Shown: in pieces, positions 10,629-19,679 of the stretch
How the letters are laid out: each line of letters begins with the position of its first letter
Numbering within the stretch: position 1 is the stretch's first letter
Assembly (NCBI GenBank): GCA_026027325.1
Contig: JAMSLZ010000021.1
Span: forward strand, 124,001-188,000
Source of the DNA: Actinomucor elegans
Lineage: Eukaryota > Mucoromycota > Mucoromycetes > Mucorales > Mucoraceae
DNA length: 64,000 nt
Reading direction: 5' to 3'
The notes under the pieces: generated by a model
Told to the model about the DNA's origin: nothing
The model's database searches: none
Seen by the model: only the letters and a program-made list of their open reading frames with translations
Made by a program: the position numbers and the translations under genes

Positions 10629-13600
10629 TTACAAACGACTTAATATGCCAGCATTTTGCTCTAGATCTTGTTTAAATATATGATGAGAGATGATCTTGAA
10701 CTCTTTCTCATTAGATTCACTTGAACGCACAAGACCTACACTGGCAACAATATCTTCAAACCGACAGACAGCGTAACTGTGTGCACCGCTACTGTGCAGC
10801 TCAACCAAAGCAATAGTCTTGTCATATTTGGTAGTTGCATTCTTTTTCGCTAAATCAACCAAAGCCAAATACTGTGGTCTACCATTGAATGAATGCTCGA
10901 AAAAGAAAACGATAGAACCAATGAACCAGCTTTCACGAATGGAATTATTTCGACTATTAACAAAGGTTGGTTAATCAAAGAGGTTTTTGTTCTTGAGCTA
11001 ATTACTTACTTCAAGTAGCTGGCAGTGATCATCACGTAATTGTTTCCTCGACGATATTCATTTATATGGCTTTTATACATGGTAGACGTATATACATTGC
11101 CATATGCCCAGGCACGACCAGCGATGGAAATACTATTCAACGAATCAATTTCAGCAATATTTACACCATTTGCTTCAGTACGGCGATAGTAATGCAATAG
11201 CGCCTTCAAAAAAGTTTGAGTGGAGACACCAAAGGGAAGAGTATCCACTGAAATATTACTAAAGGGAGCCCATAATTGTGGATCACTAGCATCACCAGAA
11301 GGGTTATTCCTGAAAGTGGATTCGCTGTATTTTCGAGGAGTGATCAGGTCAAGCTCAGTATGAACATCCCAAGTCTGGCTGTTTATATGATTACGCGTTA
11401 TGAGTCTTTCCAAGATATTACCAGCGTTTGCGCCAGCATCAACCTTTGACTTGATGAGCTTTTTGTATTTTCCGATGCTTCTTTCCATTGATCGGGCGGA
11501 ATATGCTCTCAACACACCTTGTTGTTTGATCATATAGACTATATGCGAAAGGTAGTGTTGAACAGGCTTGAATACACCGGAATGAATACGCTTTGCCTTG
11601 ATTTCTGCCAACAAAAATTCTTGCCATTCTTTGATATATCTTTGGAAAGTATGTAAGTAAACTAGATTTATGAGTACAAAAAAAATATATTTACCTTTCC
11701 ATCAGAATAAGGTCTTCAATAGAAAGTTCCCATTTAAGAGCCAATGCGACAGCTTTTGTCAGATGAATCAATGGTTTCTTAGCGGATTCTTGAATCAATT
11801 CAGGAACGAACAAGGTGGGAATCATATATAAGAAAATATCAATCCAGTCAACAGCACGTTTGCCACCACTCTTGATAATTGGATCTTCCCATTTGGATGA
11901 AAAGGATGTCGGTACAGTGGCTCTAGAAGCTTCAACAAGTTTACCAATTTTGATGAGCGATAATTTTGGAATATAGAAAGTATACGGCCATTCATCAGCA
12001 GACTTCAATCGGGCATCACTCAATTCATCTTCATTGGGCTTATATCGAGTTTTTCTTGCTGCATTGTACTCTTTACCCATGTCGACTGTCAGCATATTGA
12101 ATACGTGTTGAGCGATACCTTGTCCGAGAAGATGCATTTCGTCTAAACCAAAAAAAGTAGCGCCAGTAAAACTGGGAAGTATTGCAAATGGTGTTGCAGA
12201 CTTGATACTGTAGCTCTATGAGGTAAAAAGAAAAAGAAATGTTAAAAACTTGTAAAGATTAATGCTGATTATAGTACTTACATTCGCTGCATCTGGGGAA
12301 ATGAAATCGTTTCTGCTTCTGATCTCATTGTCGATCGTTAAAAAACAATTATGATAATCATGACGTTCAGCTTGGACACGACAAATACGGCAACCAAACG
12401 TAGCCATATGACCAATATGATTTGCAAGCTCAGCTGCAGCAGGAAGATCACCAGTAGCCATCACCAAGTTGACTTTAGCTTGACAAACAATTACACCATC
12501 CTTTTGTACAAGCATGCCTTTGGTAGACAGAGCATGAAACTCATCAATAATAGGCTTTAAAAAGGTATGCATGTACTTTGGGTAGTTTGGACCTGGCAAG
12601 ATCGCCAATTGAAGCATGTATTCGTCTTGGTAGCGGTATTCTGGGGGAATGTTCATATTCAAGAGATGGATGATTGTTAACTTGTCCCCTTTATGATTCT
12701 TGCTAGTACAGAAACCATCGACAAAAAGAACCATTGCGACATCATCTTCACCGGAAAACAGAATGCTATTATCCTTAAAGTACTTGTATGCTGCACCATC
12801 AAAGTAATCTTTATATTCACCGTCAGTTGATTTATAGTTGTAGCGGTATTTCATCAAGTCTCTTGTCTTTGCATTCGCAAGCATTTGAGCGACTTGTTCA
12901 CCAATAGGAAGCATCTTCATAGAGCGACGAGGTTTACCATGATCATCAAAGCGATTTTCTTTACAAGCAGGGTTTTTACATTGAATAGTCTCTATATCTT
13001 CCTTTTCAAACAGCATGCAACCATTGACGCAGACATCATGAAAATGACATTGAATATTGGTTTTTGCTTTAAGAGTACGATCCAAGGTATCAGGGAACAT
13101 GAGAGTGGATGGTAGGTAACCTATATATAATGGGAATAAAAGCTGATAAGTACTTTTTTTTAACTCTATTTGAATAGATACATACCCAATCCATCGGTTT
13201 TACGGCTCTCTTCATTGTTTTTGATTATGGTACGCATTAGATAGACAAGTTCTCTTTGAGCCTCTCGAGGAATACCATACGTGTCGCAAATATCTCTCAA
13301 TTGGATGCTATTTAATTCCGTATTGGTGAAAAGGTTTTGATCCGAGGATTTGACGTTGTAAGCAATTGGAGTAGGCTCTATTTCAAACAAGGTATATTGT
13401 TAAATTAAAAGCTTTAGTAATATATCTGTTAACTCACCTTGGACAGGAATGCTAGCTTCTTGCGTTTGGACGACCCTTTGTTTTCTATGATCACGATTAT
13501 GGCTATAGTGATTACTCCTAGCTTTAACAGTTTTGAATGGCCTCAAACAAGTAGCGCAAGTATATTTATATGGTGTAGCAGAAGAGGAAACTTTGCCCAT
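10629..13600 (-). CDS. CACTA Tnp2-type transposase, six exons
   Basis: I read six exons: 13600-13438, 13377-13186, 13120-12282, 12215-11695, 11639-11010 and 10953-10629. The introns are 56-71 nt with GT-AG ends. The spliced length is 2670 nt, exactly 890 codons (889 residues plus stop), and every junction keeps the frame, which supports the model. The N-terminus has a C2H2-like motif (CATC...H...H). The middle matches the Transposase_21/Tnp2 family of CACTA elements: an Asp near residue 252 in MVLFVDGF, then ILPGPNYPKY, ATGDLPAAAEL and GCRIC, and further on FFGLDEMHLLGQGI. It would bind and cut the element ends in the nucleus. No internal stop is seen. The exact start and the last exon are the least certain parts. 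Confidence 0.9.
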
Positions 13601-14005
13601 TTAAAGATAAGTAAAAACAAGTAAATATATCGAATTAATGAATAGCGGTTTTGTTGTTTAGAAAAAGCAGGTCTTAAATACGTTTGCTTGGTCTACAATT
13701 GACAGAGTTCTCAATGGTAATTCATTGTTTTAGGCTGTTGAATCCTTTGAACTAATCAGCTTTTCATATTACTCAGCCTTCCAGATTATTCAGATATCGA
13801 ATACATTTTAATGGATCCTTATGATTTCTAATCAAGCTAATTCCTTTCCAAGTCAGTCATACCTGTCAGTAAGCTTACTTTCCAGAAAGCTCTTTGGACA
13901 TTAGTAAGGATTACTAATGGATAAATGGTAAAGTACGCTTATAAAACAGTTAAATAGCTCAAATCATTCAATCACTTTTCTTTATAATATATTTACTTTA
14001 TAGCT
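13601..14005. promoter_or_regulatory. Divergent promoter region of the CACTA element
   Basis: About 400 bp separates the start codons of the two divergent genes. A TATA-like cttataaaac lies near 13940, upstream of the plus-strand gene. I see no clear TATA box for the transposase side. Confidence 0.5.
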
Positions 14006-15088
14006 ATGTCAAACAACAACAACAATAATTGGAGCGTCTACTTTGAGAAGATTGAACAAGAAATCTTAATCAACCGTCGTTTAATTCAAGATTTGATCCA
14101 AATATTAGCACCTCTATTTCCTCGAGAAGCTTCGAGGGTTTCATCTAACGAAGAAATTGAACAAGCACTTGACGATGGTACAATCATATCTGAAGCATGT
14201 TACTACATTCAGTTTTATTAACCTCTTAGCTTGTCATATATAGCTGAACGAGAAGCAATTGCAAATGCTTTGAATCCTAATTTACGTAGTAAACGGTCAA
14301 TCCCAAAAGTGCTAGAAGAAGCAAAAGTGCGTTATCAACAAAAGGCAACCAAGACAAATGTCACCCCTTCTGCACCATTAAGGTTATATGCCCTCTTGAA
14401 ACACCTCAAGTATATAAAAGGCCAACAAAATGAACTGACCGATGATGATGTTCAACCGCAATACAATACGTTGAAATACTTGGCAAGAGATGTCTTGAAA
14501 GACATGGAAAGGGCAAATATAAATATTGTTGGTAAAACTTGGAGTGAAATTGGCGAAGAGGATACCAGCATTCAAGAACGTTATGCTTTGCTTTTAGAGA
14601 AACGTGCTTTAGATGTGGGCTTGCATCTGCATCTCTGTGTAGAGATGTGGGCTGCCAAGTTACTTTTATCTGAAGCACTCAAAAACAAGAAGACTGTACG
14701 TACCAGAAGTAATTCTGCTGAAGAAGGTGAAAGTCAACAAAATCAAGAATCTGTTGAAGACAATGAGATTGAATCGTTCTTCAGGTTAGATGCTTTTTTA
14801 TTTCTGTTTTTATATCTTTATTAATATGCTTGTTATGCAAATAGTGTGGATAATCAGCATATCCTTGTTGATCGTCTAGCTACTTCTGTTGCTCCAGTTG
14901 GTCTTGCATCTCCAATTGCTAGCTTGTTGGATCTACATTCTGCTCGCTCATCAACGAAAAGAAAAGCCATTACGGTTCAACCTGACGTTGGTGAAGATGA
15001 GGAGGCTGGATCTGACAATCGTTCCAAAGAAGCGGATTCCAATAAGCGTAAACCACGCTCTAAGAAAAATACAAAAAAAACGAAATAA
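14006..15088 (+). CDS. CACTA second (accessory) protein, three exons
   Basis: Exons 14006-14198, 14244-14784 and 14845-15088 total 978 nt, exactly 326 codons (325 residues plus stop). The 45- and 60-nt introns have GT-AG ends and both junctions keep the frame. The protein starts with an Asn run, has a central helical region rich in charged residues, an acidic Glu/Gln segment, and a basic Lys/Arg C-terminus (KRKPRSKKNTKK) that looks like a nuclear localisation signal. I do not recognise a family. By position it could be the counterpart of the second protein of other CACTA elements (TnpA in En/Spm), which binds subterminal repeats; that is inference from position only. Confidence 0.8.
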
Positions 15089-16371
15089 ATATAGACGTTT
15101 TTTTATTGGTTTAAGTAGCTGACGTAGCATTTTTCTGCGGCTTTTCAGTATTAAGAAAAACTTTTTTACACCAATCTTGAGTTTCTTTCTTTTTTTTCGT
15201 TTGCTAAATTGGCACATTAAACGTAAGGTTTCTTGACATTTGTCACTCTTATTGCGCACAACACTTTAACTGAAGCTTCTGTATAATAGGAATTAACCTC
15301 AATGTCAGCTTGTAATTGTGTTTTTTTTTCCAAGCTTTCGAATATTTCCCTCGTTCTTAATGTCGTAATTATCTATAAATACGTCGTCATTCATACTGCT
15401 TATATTCTTATACTGACTTGTATTCTTAAATACTTATACCACTTCAGTAATACTTATAGCCAGTAATGCCATATAGCTTTTGAACCTTTACTATTAGTTT
15501 TAAAGCTAATAACCATTAAGTAAGTGCAATGATTACTAATCCATTAATTTCTTTGTATATTAATCTAATACTGTTATAATAGATTTAGTTGTGTATATAT
15601 ACAAGACGAAGACTATTAAAACTGTAGCCCAGTGAATTATAATTGATTGTGTCTGATATAGTGTTGGTAAGTCTGTAGCAATAGCGAGTTTCATTCAAGA
15701 ATCTAATCATTACTTACTTTAGGAAAAGATGATTAAAATATGCTATTATACAAGCGTGGGCCATTCTTCTAAAGGTTAGTTCAAATATACTCTTAAAATA
15801 TTGTTTCATCAACGATAACTGACATTATTTATACAGTTATTTGCTTAATTCATTTACCTGTTACTTGCCAGTGGGACATAAATTCTTTTATACTTGTATG
15901 ACAATAAGGTAAGTTAAATACTGTTCGTGTGTGATAGAAAGCTGGTTATTGTATATTCAGCTATTGAAGGCTAGTGTGTATTAGAGTAATATCTGTTGAA
16001 GTTATATATTATATAAATAAAAAAAATAGCAATTAAATTATTATCTGAATAACCAAAATGACTATAATATTATTAGTAGTGTATTGTGAATATATGATAG
16101 AAAACTAATAATAATATTGATTATAAATCATCAATATGGAGGGATTAATCCATACTATTATTGACTGGAAACCACTACTATTATACAATTTACCCATAAT
16201 AATATTGAAGGAAAACCCTTAATATTATAGTATTTACCCATAATATTATCGAATAAGAGTCACTAATATTATCAACCGCCGAAAAAACACTGCCTAGAAA
16301 TTGACAATAATTATTAGCAGAACTATAGTCGATTTTACCCCTAATATTATCAACTTTTGGGCAAAAAACCG
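15089..16371. other. CACTA right arm, non-coding
   Basis: AT-rich sequence downstream of the accessory gene. Its last 200 bases carry several copies of a subterminal motif resembling acccataatattat (around 16185-16355, also in inverted form), mirroring the left tip. No gene is supported. Confidence 0.7.
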
Positions 16372-16391
16372 ACAATATTTTCGCCATAGTG
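16372..16391 (-). repeat. CACTA right terminal inverted repeat
   Basis: 20 bp, exact reverse complement of 9013-9032, followed by TSD act and the rest of the LINE B 3' UTR. Confidence 0.95.
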
Positions 16392-16549
16392 ACTGGTTCT
16401 CGCTCTTGTCTTTAACCTTTTTCTCCCTTGTGGTTCTCAGGGTTTTTATACTTTTTTCTATGTTTATATTAAACACTTTTTCATATAGTTAGGCTAGATG
16501 CTCTATAGAGTTTGCCCATATAACTACTTATTAATAAAATATAATCTTT

Positions 16550-16567
16550 AAACTGAGCTACATCCCC
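16550..16567 (+). repeat. LINE 3' tail (copy B)
   Basis: aaactgagctacatcccc, the antisense tRNA-Ala-like tail, at the junction with ORF1-only element C. Confidence 0.88.
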
Positions 16568-17045
16568 ACTCTTCTTCCGCTAACCAAATTTTTCTACACT
16601 TGTTGTAGTGAAAAATTTTTTAAGCAGTTTAAACACGACTAACCTCAGCAAAACTAATAACCAATCTATCAAAACAGTACTGGCCAACATTTCTGTGTCT
16701 TCATCTCCTTCATCTGACAAAATCTCGTCAAATTCTGAACACATTTGTCCGATTTCGCCATCTCTCCATTGTGAAAACATTACGAAGCAAGATCGCAACA
16801 TCATCTCTTCCGATCAAGTTCAAACTTTGTCAGAACCTTCCTCTCCGCCCCAAAAGCACGCTGAATTTTTTTCATTGGGTGTTAAAAGGCAGTTTTCATC
16901 GCTTTCACCACCTCTTTTTCAAGCCGATTTATTTTCACTTAAAAAAACGTCGACCAGCTACTCACACCTCAAGCCAACCAAACTACAGACACCACCAGCC
17001 TTCAGTTTGGATTTTTCACCAGCTACTGCTCCCACTACCACCAAA

Positions 17046-18062
17046 ATGACCGGTATTGTTGATCAATCAGCATTACAACCATTCATGCAAGAGGTCAATC
17101 AGCGTTTGAGTCGACTTGAAGACGCTTATAGCGAAATCTTTCGACTGCAAAAGGCTCTTGCAGAATCTGAATCTGCTCGCCGAGCTCTCGAAGCTCAAGT
17201 TGCCTCTCTTTTGGCCCCTAAAAAGGCTAAAATCACCGCCAAGGCTGTTACTCTTCCTCTTCCTTCTTCTGGTGCTGCTGTTGTTGGTAAGTCAACAGCT
17301 AGCTATGCTTCTGTTGCTGCCACCAATGTGTGCAGCAAGAAACCAAAAAAGAAGACTTTGCTTCCACCACCTCGCCGTGCTGCCGCCACAATTGCTCGCC
17401 TCTTTGGCCCTAACACTGGTATCCCTCCAGGATATCAGTTTGTGTACTACTCTACCTCTGTTCGCCGTCCGTTGAAAGAACTGCGTCAGTCCCTTCAGGC
17501 CATTGGCTTGAACAACTCTCGCATTCTGGATATACAATATCCTACAAGTCGTGTTGTTTCGTTCCTGTTGCATAACGACTATACACTTGAATTTACTACA
17601 GCTATGCATGCCAATGGCCGTGGTGGTTCCCCTTGCCTGGATTTTGATCCTTACGACCCTGCCAACCTCAAGGATCCCAAGTTTGCTTCTCTTTCTGGTG
17701 ACTTGCGAGTCCAAAAGGCTCGCGAGGTTGAAAACCTTCGTTGTCTCCGTGCTGTCTCGTTTGTCCGTCGTCCGCTTCGTGTCTCTGTTGCTCGTTCGTT
17801 TCTTGAAAAAGAGCGAATAAACCAAAAGCAATTCGATTCCATTTTGGCTGAAGAACTCGCTGCCCGCTCTGCTTCTTCTCCTCCTGGTCCCACCAGCTCC
17901 TCCTCAAGTCCACCCTCTGATGAAAAGAGGTTAGCAAGGAAACAGCGCTTGTGCTATCTAAGCTATCTCCTTCATCATGACAAGGAAACTGCGTCTCTGT
18001 TGTCTCGCGTCCCCTCTCCGACTGTCTCTCAAGTGGAAGAAGCGGAGATGATGACCGAGTAA
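17046..18062 (+). CDS. ORF1-type RNA-binding protein of the ORF1-only element
   Basis: I start it at ATG 17046 (good aaaATGacc context), giving 338 residues. The same frame is open back to 16608 but has no ATG there. The N-terminus has a heptad-like stretch (RLSRLEDAYSEIFRLQKALAESESARRALEAQ in outline) suggesting a coiled coil, then an Ala/Lys-rich linker. A conserved C-terminal half (YVYLG-equivalent YQFVYYSTS, DFDPYDPANLKDPKFASLS, FVRRPLRVSVARSFLEK) is clearly homologous to the LINE ORF1 at 18735-19679. By analogy with LINE ORF1 proteins it would coat element RNA. The last 50 residues are Ser/Pro-rich and differ from the LINE version. Confidence 0.82.
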   Translation: MTGIVDQSALQPFMQEVNQRLSRLEDAYSEIFRLQKALAESESARRALEAQVASLLAPKKAKITAKAVTLPLPSSGAAVVGKSTASYASVAATNVCSKKPKKKTLLPPPRRAAATIARLFGPNTGIPPGYQFVYYSTSVRRPLKELRQSLQAIGLNNSRILDIQYPTSRVVSFLLHNDYTLEFTTAMHANGRGGSPCLDFDPYDPANLKDPKFASLSGDLRVQKAREVENLRCLRAVSFVRRPLRVSVARSFLEKERINQKQFDSILAEELAARSASSPPGPTSSSSSPPSDEKRLARKQRLCYLSYLLHHDKETASLLSRVPSPTVSQVEEAEMMTE

Positions 18063-18098
18063 TTCCCCCGTTTTTTCTCTCGCTCGCCGCTTTGGTCG

Positions 18099-18133
<35 letters not shown>

Positions 18134-18545
18134 TGATCTTTCTTTTCTTCTGGTCCTAGTACCCTTTCCAACGCTGTTTGCTTTTGCTTCTTGTTCTCTC
18201 CTTTTTTTCTTGCTTTTTTTGTGGATTCCCGGATGTTGGTGTATGTCTTTTGGTTTGGCTGCGGTGTGTCTGTCGAGGTGTTCCCCATGTGAACAGTTCC
18301 CACCCCCAATCTTCTGCTGCTTCTCATCTTTCATCTTTTTTATGTTCTTCTTTTCTTTCCCGTAGTTTTTTGTTGTCTTTTTATAGTTTGGTCTAAACCT
18401 CCATTAGGAGCTTAGGATTTATTGTACAACCTATAATATAGACTTTTTGCTGCTTTGCTCCTGGTATTGCAACTAAATGCTCCATAGAGCGAATGCATAT
18501 AGAATACTATCAATAAACAAAATCTTTAAACTGAGCTACATCCCC
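18063..18545 (+). other. 3' UTR and tail of ORF1-only element C
   Basis: Pyrimidine-rich on the + strand, with a (tc)n microsatellite at about 18106-18134 that is much shorter in copy G. It ends with the common tail at 18528-18545. No gene is supported. Confidence 0.8.
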
Positions 18546-18734
18546 CACTCTTCTTTCGCTTTTGAAAACTTTTTTCAAAAATCCACTTTTTCAAAGCCGA
18601 ATATCTCAACAACTACTATACATCCATCTATAAAAATTGCACATCCATCTTCGCCTCGCCAAGTACTATCTGCAGTTTTTTTTTCAGAACATTCCATCAA
18701 GTTTTCGACATCTTGAAGTTTTCTCCATTTCGAA

Positions 18735-19679
18735 ATGTCCAATGTTCAACATGCATCTGAGCCATCTGGCCTAATTGACCAAATGCAATTGCAGCAAATG
18801 GTCTTTTCTGTCGTTCAACAAGTGCAACAACACCAAACTGTTTTTCAAGAGCTTCAAGCTTTGAAAGACACAATTCAAACCCTACAGTCAGAAAAACAAG
18901 CCCTTGCTGATGAAAACCAGCAATTACGTACCGAGATCTCAAAGCTAATGTCCAAAATCTCAAATCCCATTGCCAATGTCGATCAGCCATTGGTTAATTC
19001 TCAAGTCTCCCCTGAAGTAAAAGTGGCTAAACCCACATTTGCTTCTGTTGCCGCTGCTCCTACTCGCCAAAAGAGTAAGAATTCTGGTTCTGTTTCGCTT
19101 AAGAAACGCATTGCTGCAGCCCGTGTGTTCAAGACCGCAGAAGCCCAAGGCCCACAAGGTTTTACCTACGTGTATCTTGGCCGCTCTCGCAAGTTTGACC
19201 GTTTGGAAGTCCGGTCCCGTCTCCGTCGTGCTGGTGTTGACACTGGCCGTGTGATTGATGTCTGTTTCCCCGCCTCTGGTGTCATTGGTATCTTGTTACA
19301 TACTCAGTATGTAGAAAAGTTCACTGAGCTTATGACTATTGCCGAAGCCGAATTTATCAAGGATTTTGATCCATTGGACCCTGCCCATTTAGCTGATCCA
19401 CGCTATGACTCTCTTTCACTGGATGCTAGGGCTAATGAAATGGCCAAAATCGTTCACTCTCGATGCATCAATACATTGTCCTTTGTACGTCCCTTGCTCG
19501 TCTCCTCTGTTGGTCGCTCCTTTGTTGAGAAAGGATGGATGGATGATGAAACTCTTGACCATGTCATGGTGGATGCTCGTCGCCGGCTTGCTGAACAAGA
19601 TCCTAAGAAGGCTGCTTTTGCCTTCCGTCGCTCTGGTAAAGACATCTCTGGTGATAGCGATACTGAAATGTCACAATAA
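18735..19679 (+). CDS. LINE ORF1 protein (subfamily 1)
   Basis: 314 residues. The first 80 are Gln/Leu-rich with a heptad pattern (LQALKDTIQTLQSEKQAL in part), probably a coiled coil for trimer or multimer formation. A basic linker (QKSKNSGSVSLKKR) follows, then a globular part (YVYLGRSRKFDRLEVRSRLRRAG in outline; FDPLDPAHLADP; FVRPLLVSSVGRSFVEK) that may be an RRM-like or other RNA-binding fold. I recognise it by position before an APE-RT ORF2 and by homology to the ORF1-only proteins, not by a named domain. The stop codon overlaps the ORF2 start (taatg), suggesting that ORF2 is translated by termination-reinitiation. Confidence 0.88.
   Translation: MSNVQHASEPSGLIDQMQLQQMVFSVVQQVQQHQTVFQELQALKDTIQTLQSEKQALADENQQLRTEISKLMSKISNPIANVDQPLVNSQVSPEVKVAKPTFASVAAAPTRQKSKNSGSVSLKKRIAAARVFKTAEAQGPQGFTYVYLGRSRKFDRLEVRSRLRRAGVDTGRVIDVCFPASGVIGILLHTQYVEKFTELMTIAEAEFIKDFDPLDPAHLADPRYDSLSLDARANEMAKIVHSRCINTLSFVRPLLVSSVGRSFVEKGWMDDETLDHVMVDARRRLAEQDPKKAAFAFRRSGKDISGDSDTEMSQ

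Larger units (their letters stand above)
9013..16391. mobile_element. CACTA (EnSpm) DNA transposon, apparently autonomous
   Basis: This 7379-bp element has perfect 20-bp terminal inverted repeats, CACTATGGCGAAAATATTGT, and a 3-bp TSD (act at 9010-9012 and 16392-16394) in the 3' UTR of LINE copy B. Both features are typical of CACTA elements. It carries two divergent spliced genes, the transposase on the minus strand and a second gene on the plus strand, and subterminal copies of acccataatattat-like motifs at both ends. Its exons give uninterrupted frames, so it may be active. Confidence 0.95.
1659..16567 (+). mobile_element. LINE copy B, 5'-truncated, split by a Ty3 element and a CACTA element
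   Basis: B is a subfamily 2 LINE (like unit E) truncated within ORF2 and joined directly to the tail of A. Its pieces are 1659-2515, 8687-9012 and 16395-16567. The first gap is a Ty3 element with TSD gcatt, the second a CACTA element with TSD act. With both insertions and one TSD copy each removed, the sequence reads continuously like the 3' end of unit E. Confidence 0.92.
16568..18545 (+). mobile_element. ORF1-only non-autonomous LINE-like element, copy C
   Basis: About 2 kb with a 5' start shared with full-length LINEs (actcttctt), a single ORF1-type gene, a 3' UTR, and the common tail. It has no endonuclease or RT. Its last 75 bases resemble the LINE 3' end (atgctcYatagag...aatctttaaactgagctacatcccc) while the rest of the 3' UTR is unrelated, so it probably borrows the LINE enzyme through this end. 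A second copy is at 40570-42537. Confidence 0.88.

Noticed and set aside
16550..16567. An actual tRNA-Ala gene at the LINE tails
   Set aside because: Only the first 16 bases of the tRNA are present; no anticodon arm or 3' half follows.
16608..17045. Treating the ORF1-only protein as 484 residues
   Set aside because: That start would be GTG, and there is no ATG before 17046; a eukaryotic start is more likely there. Kept as a finding instead.
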